From: Burkholderiales bacterium
Lineage (GTDB): Bacteria; Pseudomonadota; Gammaproteobacteria; Burkholderiales; Burkholderiaceae_C
DNA length: 64,000 bases
Direction of reading: 5' to 3'
NCBI GenBank assembly: GCA_028868855.1
Contig: JAGWTR010000003.1
Coordinates: 124,001 to 188,000 of the forward strand
The translations under genes and the position numbers were made by a program. A model generated the notes under the pieces. The model was not told the origin of the DNA and did no database searches. It saw only the letters and a program-made list of their open reading frames with translations. Below, piece by piece: positions 60,268 to 64,000 of this stretch. Within the stretch, counting starts at the first letter, position 1. Every line of letters starts with the position of its first letter.

Positions 60268-63135
60268 TCAACGCTGCGCGGGCGGTGTGCGCAGCAGTCG
60301 GCGCATCCCTTCGGTGAAGTGCTCGAAGTCGATCGGCTTGGTCCAGTAGTCCAGGGCGCCCGCAGCACGGGCGATTTTCATGTCCTTGGCCATGGTGTTG
60401 GCCGACAGGGCGACCACGGCGAGGTCGCGCGTCGCTTCGTCGGCCTTGAGTTGCCGCAGCACGGCGAGGCCGTCCATGTCGGGCAATTGCATGTCGAGCA
60501 GGACCACGCTGGGGCGCAAGGCGCGGGCGCGCTCCAGGCCACTTGCGCCATCGATGGCCACCACCAGTTGGGTTTGGGGCCAAAAGGACAGCATCTCCCC
60601 GACCAGGATCGCGTTGATGGGGTTGTCCTCGATGTAGAGCACCACGCCTTCCGGTGAGGGGTCTTTGGGGGCGGCTTGGGCGGGCAGGGCGGTCGGCTGC
60701 GGCGCCACCTGATGCCCATCGGCCGTGGGCAGCGTGACCCGCACGGTCGTGCCCTCGTTTTCGCTGCTCTCCAGGGTGAGTTGGCCATCCATGAGGCCGA
60801 CAATCTGGCGCACCAGGACCAGGCCGATGCCCGTGCCCTGCACGTTGCTGTGTTCGCGGCCGAGGCGGTTGAAGGGCTGGAAAAGCCCCGCCTTCTGTTG
60901 CTCGGTCATGCCCAGGCCGTTGTCCCGCACGGTGATGTGTGCGAAGTACGGGTCGCGCGTCAACTCGACGCGCACCCAGCCTCCCGGGCGGTTGTACTTG
61001 ATGGCGTTGGAGACCAAGTTGAGCAGGACCTGTCGCAGGCGGTCGGGGTCGCCGTGCATCGCCAGCGGACAGGCGTTGCCATACATGAGCTGCAGCGTGA
61101 CCTGAAACTGTTGGGCGTGGGGCTCGCTCATGCGCACCACGCCATCCAGCAGTTCACACAGTTCGAAGTCTTGCGGCGCCATCGCCAGGCGTCCCGCCTC
61201 GATGCCCGAGACGTCGAGCGTTTCGTCGATCAAGGTGCGCAGATGCGAGCCGGCCTGCAGGACGAGGTCGAGTTGTTCGAGATGCCGATCGCTCAGAGGA
61301 TCACGGGTATCGATGCGCATCAACTGCGCGAACCCCAGGATCGCATTCAGTGGTGTGCGCAACTCATGGCTGATGCGCGACAGGAATTGGGTCTTGGCCC
61401 GATTGGCGGCTTCAGCTGCGTTGCGGGCGAGCTGGGCTTTTTCGGCCTGGCGCAATTGGGTCACGTCCCGGGCCATCACCGTCATCAGCTGGCGCTTTCC
61501 TTCGCCTGCGCGGGAGATGGAGGCTTCCATCGGGAAGGCCTCGCCGTTGGCCCGCAGGCCGGTCAGTTCGCGTGCGACGTTCATGCTCTGCGAGGTCTTG
61601 CCCGCGGCAGCGAAGCGGGCGAGGTGCTGCCGGTGCGCATGGCGGTGCTCCACCGGGATGAAGCGCTCGATGTTGCTGCCGATGGCCTCCTGCGGCGTCA
61701 CGCAGAACATGCTGGCCGCCGCCTGGTTGAAGAGCATCACCTGGCCCTGCTCGTTGACCGTGATGATGGCGTCCATCGCGGTCTCGACGATGCCCGAGAG
61801 CTGCGCCTCGCGCTCGCGCAGGGCCTGCTCGGATCGCTTGCGCTCGGTGATGTCGATGTTGATGTTGAGCAGGCACTGCTGGCCGTAGAAGTTGATCGGC
61901 TCGACGTTGATTAACACGTCGCGCCGTTCACCGCTGCGGGTGAGCATCCTGGCCTCAAGGTCGCGGATATGGGGGTCGTGTTTGAGCGTGGCGCACAGCG
62001 CCTGGCGCTCGGCCAAGTCCAGGCCCAGGTCGAGTTCGGCTGTGTTGTGGCCGATGAGCGCCTCGCGCGTGACGCCCAGCAGTTGCGCGCAGGCCTCGTT
62101 GGCATCGATGCACAGGCCATCGGGTAAACCGAAGATCGCCGCCGGCAGCGGCAAGGTGGCGAACACGCGCTGAAAGCGTTCGTAGCCCTCTTGCGCTTCG
62201 CGCACGGCCAGGGCGCGCGCCGCTTCGCGGTCGATGTTCTCCAGTGCGACGCTCAGGTTGGCCACCATCTGCTCGACGAGTTCGACCATGGCGTTGTCGA
62301 AGGCGCTGACTTCGCCAAAGTACAGGTTGAGGGTGCCGAAGGGCTTGCCAGCGCGCCGGATTGGAAAGGCGCCCGAGGCCTTGACGCCAAAGCGTGCGGC
62401 GTTCGAGCGCCAGGGCACGGTGCTCGGGTCGGCGAAGAAGTCATTGCACACGTAGGGGCGGCCGCTGGCGAGCGCCAGGCTGGTGGGGCCGATGGTTTCT
62501 GCGGTCTGGCCGGGAACGCCGATGAGGGTGTTCAGCCCTCGCGTGTACTCATGAGCGCGCCCGCCCCACGCCACCGGCACCACATGAGCGCCCTCGACAA
62601 CGCCGATCCAGGCCATGGTGGCATGCCCAGACTCGACGGCGATGCGGCAGATCGAGCGGTACAGATCAAGGGGAACGGTGGCCTGGGCGATGGCCTGCCC
62701 CATGTTCAGGAGCGCACGGTAAAAATCTGCCAGGCGCTGTGTGCGGGCCTCCTGCGCGCGTTGCTCGGTGATGTCGATGCCCAGCACGGACAGGCCGGTG
62801 ATCTGGCCGGCGGCCTCGCGCAGCAAGCACGGGTGCCAGCGCACCAGGCGTCGGCCACCGTCGCGCTTGAGGAGCTCGCCCTCCATGGGATCGAAGGGCG
62901 GCGACCCTGCCAACCAGGCCAGGAATCGCGCCCGCATCAATACGGCATCCGCGGGGACGAAGTTGTCCAGCCAGTTCAGGCCCGTGATATCGCGGCCCAG
63001 CCAGCCAGTATGGCGCTGCAACACAGCGTTGCCATGGCGGATGCGGCCATCGGGCTCCAATACCGCCGCGAGCAATTCGGCGCTTTCGAACAGTTGGGCC
63101 CAGTGGGCGGGTGGGGCGTCATGCCTATCGGGCAT
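60268..63135 (-). CDS. hybrid sensor kinase with PAS/GAF domains and C-terminal receiver
   Basis: A 955-residue soluble kinase. PAS at about 20-120, a GAF domain at about 145-310 ('LASGRPYVCNDFFADPSTVPWRSNAARFGVKASGAFPI' region), two further PAS domains at about 320-560 (one with 'ITVNEQGQVMLFNQAAASMF'), HisKA 'FLSRISHELRTPLNAILGFAQLM', HATPase with 'HITVRDNGLGMTEQQKAGLFQPFNRLG', and a receiver 'PSVVLLDMQLPDMDGLAVLRQL'. No membrane helices; the GAF may bind a small ligand or chromophore. No separate regulator is adjacent. The ATG at 63135 (MPDRHDAPP) was preferred to a TTG upstream. Confidence 0.9.
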   Translation of the reverse strand: MPDRHDAPPAHWAQLFESAELLAAVLEPDGRIRHGNAVLQRHTGWLGRDITGLNWLDNFVPADAVLMRARFLAWLAGSPPFDPMEGELLKRDGGRRLVRWHPCLLREAAGQITGLSVLGIDITEQRAQEARTQRLADFYRALLNMGQAIAQATVPLDLYRSICRIAVESGHATMAWIGVVEGAHVVPVAWGGRAHEYTRGLNTLIGVPGQTAETIGPTSLALASGRPYVCNDFFADPSTVPWRSNAARFGVKASGAFPIRRAGKPFGTLNLYFGEVSAFDNAMVELVEQMVANLSVALENIDREAARALAVREAQEGYERFQRVFATLPLPAAIFGLPDGLCIDANEACAQLLGVTREALIGHNTAELDLGLDLAERQALCATLKHDPHIRDLEARMLTRSGERRDVLINVEPINFYGQQCLLNINIDITERKRSEQALREREAQLSGIVETAMDAIITVNEQGQVMLFNQAAASMFCVTPQEAIGSNIERFIPVEHRHAHRQHLARFAAAGKTSQSMNVARELTGLRANGEAFPMEASISRAGEGKRQLMTVMARDVTQLRQAEKAQLARNAAEAANRAKTQFLSRISHELRTPLNAILGFAQLMRIDTRDPLSDRHLEQLDLVLQAGSHLRTLIDETLDVSGIEAGRLAMAPQDFELCELLDGVVRMSEPHAQQFQVTLQLMYGNACPLAMHGDPDRLRQVLLNLVSNAIKYNRPGGWVRVELTRDPYFAHITVRDNGLGMTEQQKAGLFQPFNRLGREHSNVQGTGIGLVLVRQIVGLMDGQLTLESSENEGTTVRVTLPTADGHQVAPQPTALPAQAAPKDPSPEGVVLYIEDNPINAILVGEMLSFWPQTQLVVAIDGASGLERARALRPSVVLLDMQLPDMDGLAVLRQLKADEATRDLAVVALSANTMAKDMKIARAAGALDYWTKPIDFEHFTEGMRRLLRTPPAQR

Positions 63136-63226
63136 GACGGGTCCGTTCTTGCATGGCAGATTCCCTGTGTTTATGTCCAAATCATGCGGACGGCGTCACA
63201 GGAAGTCAAGGCGGCGGCGGGGTCGG

Positions 63227-63784
63227 TCAATCCGGTCCCATCAACTTCACCGGCGTGATCTCGACGGACTCCTGCCCGTCATTGACCCACACGGTGCCGT
63301 CTTGCACCGTGATTTGTAGCTGCATGGTGCGCTGCGCCAGCTTGGCCAGGGCTTGACTTTGTTCGCAGGGCACTTGCCACACCGTCAGGTTGCGGGCGCG
63401 GGTGAGCTTGGTGGCGATGCTGTCCCACCACACGGGGGTGCTGCTTTGAAAGGCCCACAGGCTGACGCGGTGGGCACGGCCGCTGGCCTTCATGAGGCGC
63501 TTGTCGTCGGGTTGGCCCACTTCGACCCAGTGCAAAATTTCGCCGGAATAGTTCTTCTGCCACAGGGCCGGTTCGTCGGGCTCCCACATGTCCTTGGCCA
63601 ACTCGATCGTCCCTTGCGAGGTGTCGGCGGGCCAGCCCAGGGCCAGCGCCAGCACGCGGATCATCATGCGTTCGTCGGCTTCGGAGGGGTGGCGGGCGAT
63701 GGTCAGCGACGCCTCGGTGTAGACATGGCGGTCCATGTCGGCCAGTTGCAGCGTGGCTTTGTAAATGGTGGCTTTGATGGCCAT
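63227..63784 (-). CDS. YaeQ family protein
   Basis: A 185-residue protein matching YaeQ: 'MAIKATIYKATLQLADMDRHVY', 'LTIARHPSEADERMMIRVLALALGW', 'LWQKNYSGEILHWVEVGQPDDKRLMKASGRAHRVSLWAF' and 'LTVWQVP'. The fold is PD-(D/E)xK nuclease-like, with D/E/K residues in the 'GEILHWVEVGQPDDKRL' part in line with that. Function is unproven. It lies 32 nt downstream of an alpha/beta-hydrolase gene on the same strand. Confidence 0.9.
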   Translation of the reverse strand: MAIKATIYKATLQLADMDRHVYTEASLTIARHPSEADERMMIRVLALALGWPADTSQGTIELAKDMWEPDEPALWQKNYSGEILHWVEVGQPDDKRLMKASGRAHRVSLWAFQSSTPVWWDSIATKLTRARNLTVWQVPCEQSQALAKLAQRTMQLQITVQDGTVWVNDGQESVEITPVKLMGPD

Positions 63785-63815
63785 GAGGTCGGGTCCTGCC
63801 AGGGCGGCGTGAGGG

Positions 63816-64000
63816 TTACAGGGTGTCGAGCCAGCGGGCCAGGTCGGCAAAGACCTGGGACTGATCGGGCTCGTTGAAGATTTCGTGCGCCATGCGCGGG
63901 TAGACATGGGTGGCGACGCGGCGCGTGGGCGCCAGGGCCGAGAAGCGGGCGCTGCCAGCGGCTTGCACGCAGCGGTCGGCACCGGCGTAGATCAGCAGGG
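63816..64000 (-). CDS. alpha/beta hydrolase (lysophospholipase-like), C-terminal part
   Basis: The last 60 codons of a hydrolase continuing beyond the right edge. 'LLIYAGADRCVQAAGSARF' has the catalytic Asp, and 'YPRMAHEIFNEPDQSQVFADLARWLDTL' the catalytic His, in the pattern of monoacylglycerol lipase or lysophospholipase C-termini. The nucleophile lies outside the window. Confidence 0.78.
   Translation of the reverse strand, partial: LLIYAGADRCVQAAGSARFSALAPTRRVATHVYPRMAHEIFNEPDQSQVFADLARWLDTL

Overview
The window is a high-GC (roughly two-thirds G+C by eye), densely coded chromosomal segment of a betaproteobacterium. It is most likely Burkholderiales and close to Comamonadaceae: it carries a DUF3567 gene, a MetH that stops after the homocysteine-methyltransferase module, a phoH-ybeY pair and a leuS-lptE-holA block. 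I see no rRNA, tRNA, CRISPR, transposase, integrase or prophage. Nearly all ORFs antisense to real genes are GC-driven shadows and are left out.

Layout. 1-4.8 kb: end of a 5-formyl-THF cyclo-ligase gene, soluble lytic transglycosylase, an SDR-like protein, then a secreted RNase Sa-type guanyl RNase with its barstar inhibitor. 4.8-12.1 kb: malic enzyme MaeB, two translationally coupled membrane diguanylate cyclases, thiL-pgpA-pncC, a small membrane protein. 12.2-18.5 kb: PotF-like binding protein with an outer-membrane porin, orphan ParA, thioredoxin-like protein, a HAMP-GGDEF-EAL protein. 18.5-24.5 kb: HHxxxDG acyltransferase, holA, lptE, leuS with an extra insert. 24.6-30.5 kb: a double-glycine peptide gene followed by tolC-hlyD-peptidase/ABC exporter-glutathione S-transferase. 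30.7-34.7 kb: glpK, glpR and divergent glpD. 34.8-38.4 kb: a five-gene minus-strand operon (NUDIX, mnmA, PIN ribonuclease, lipoprotein, thioesterase) in which every junction is a 4-nt overlap. 38.5-41.9 kb: pntAA-panD-pntAB-pntB and a strong terminator. 41.9-44.3 kb: a Slam-like outer-membrane translocon with a TbpB-like secreted cargo. 44.5-50.5 kb: periplasmic glutathione peroxidase, DUF3567, two overlapping GGDEF/EAL genes (the second apparently dead in both domains), the MetH N-module. 50.5-55.8 kb: small hypothetical, ybeY, phoH, a NarL-type two-component pair coupled to ruvA. 55.8-64 kb: M14 peptidase, two hybrid sensor kinases flanking a second glutathione peroxidase and an aromatic aminotransferase, YaeQ, and the end of an alpha/beta hydrolase.

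The two most notable systems are (1) a 70-residue peptide with a canonical GG leader beside a complete peptidase-containing type I exporter whose operon ends in a coupled beta-class GST, which looks like an undescribed microcin/bacteriocin locus without a recognisable immunity gene; and (2) a Slam/type XI secretion pair with a non-lipidated cargo, no adjacent TonB receptor, and a hairpin abutting the Slam ribosome-binding site. Five cyclic-di-GMP genes, the secreted RNase/inhibitor pair, panD inside the transhydrogenase operon and the co-translated MnmA-PIN arrangement also merit a look. All functions are read from motifs and context; no database search was possible.
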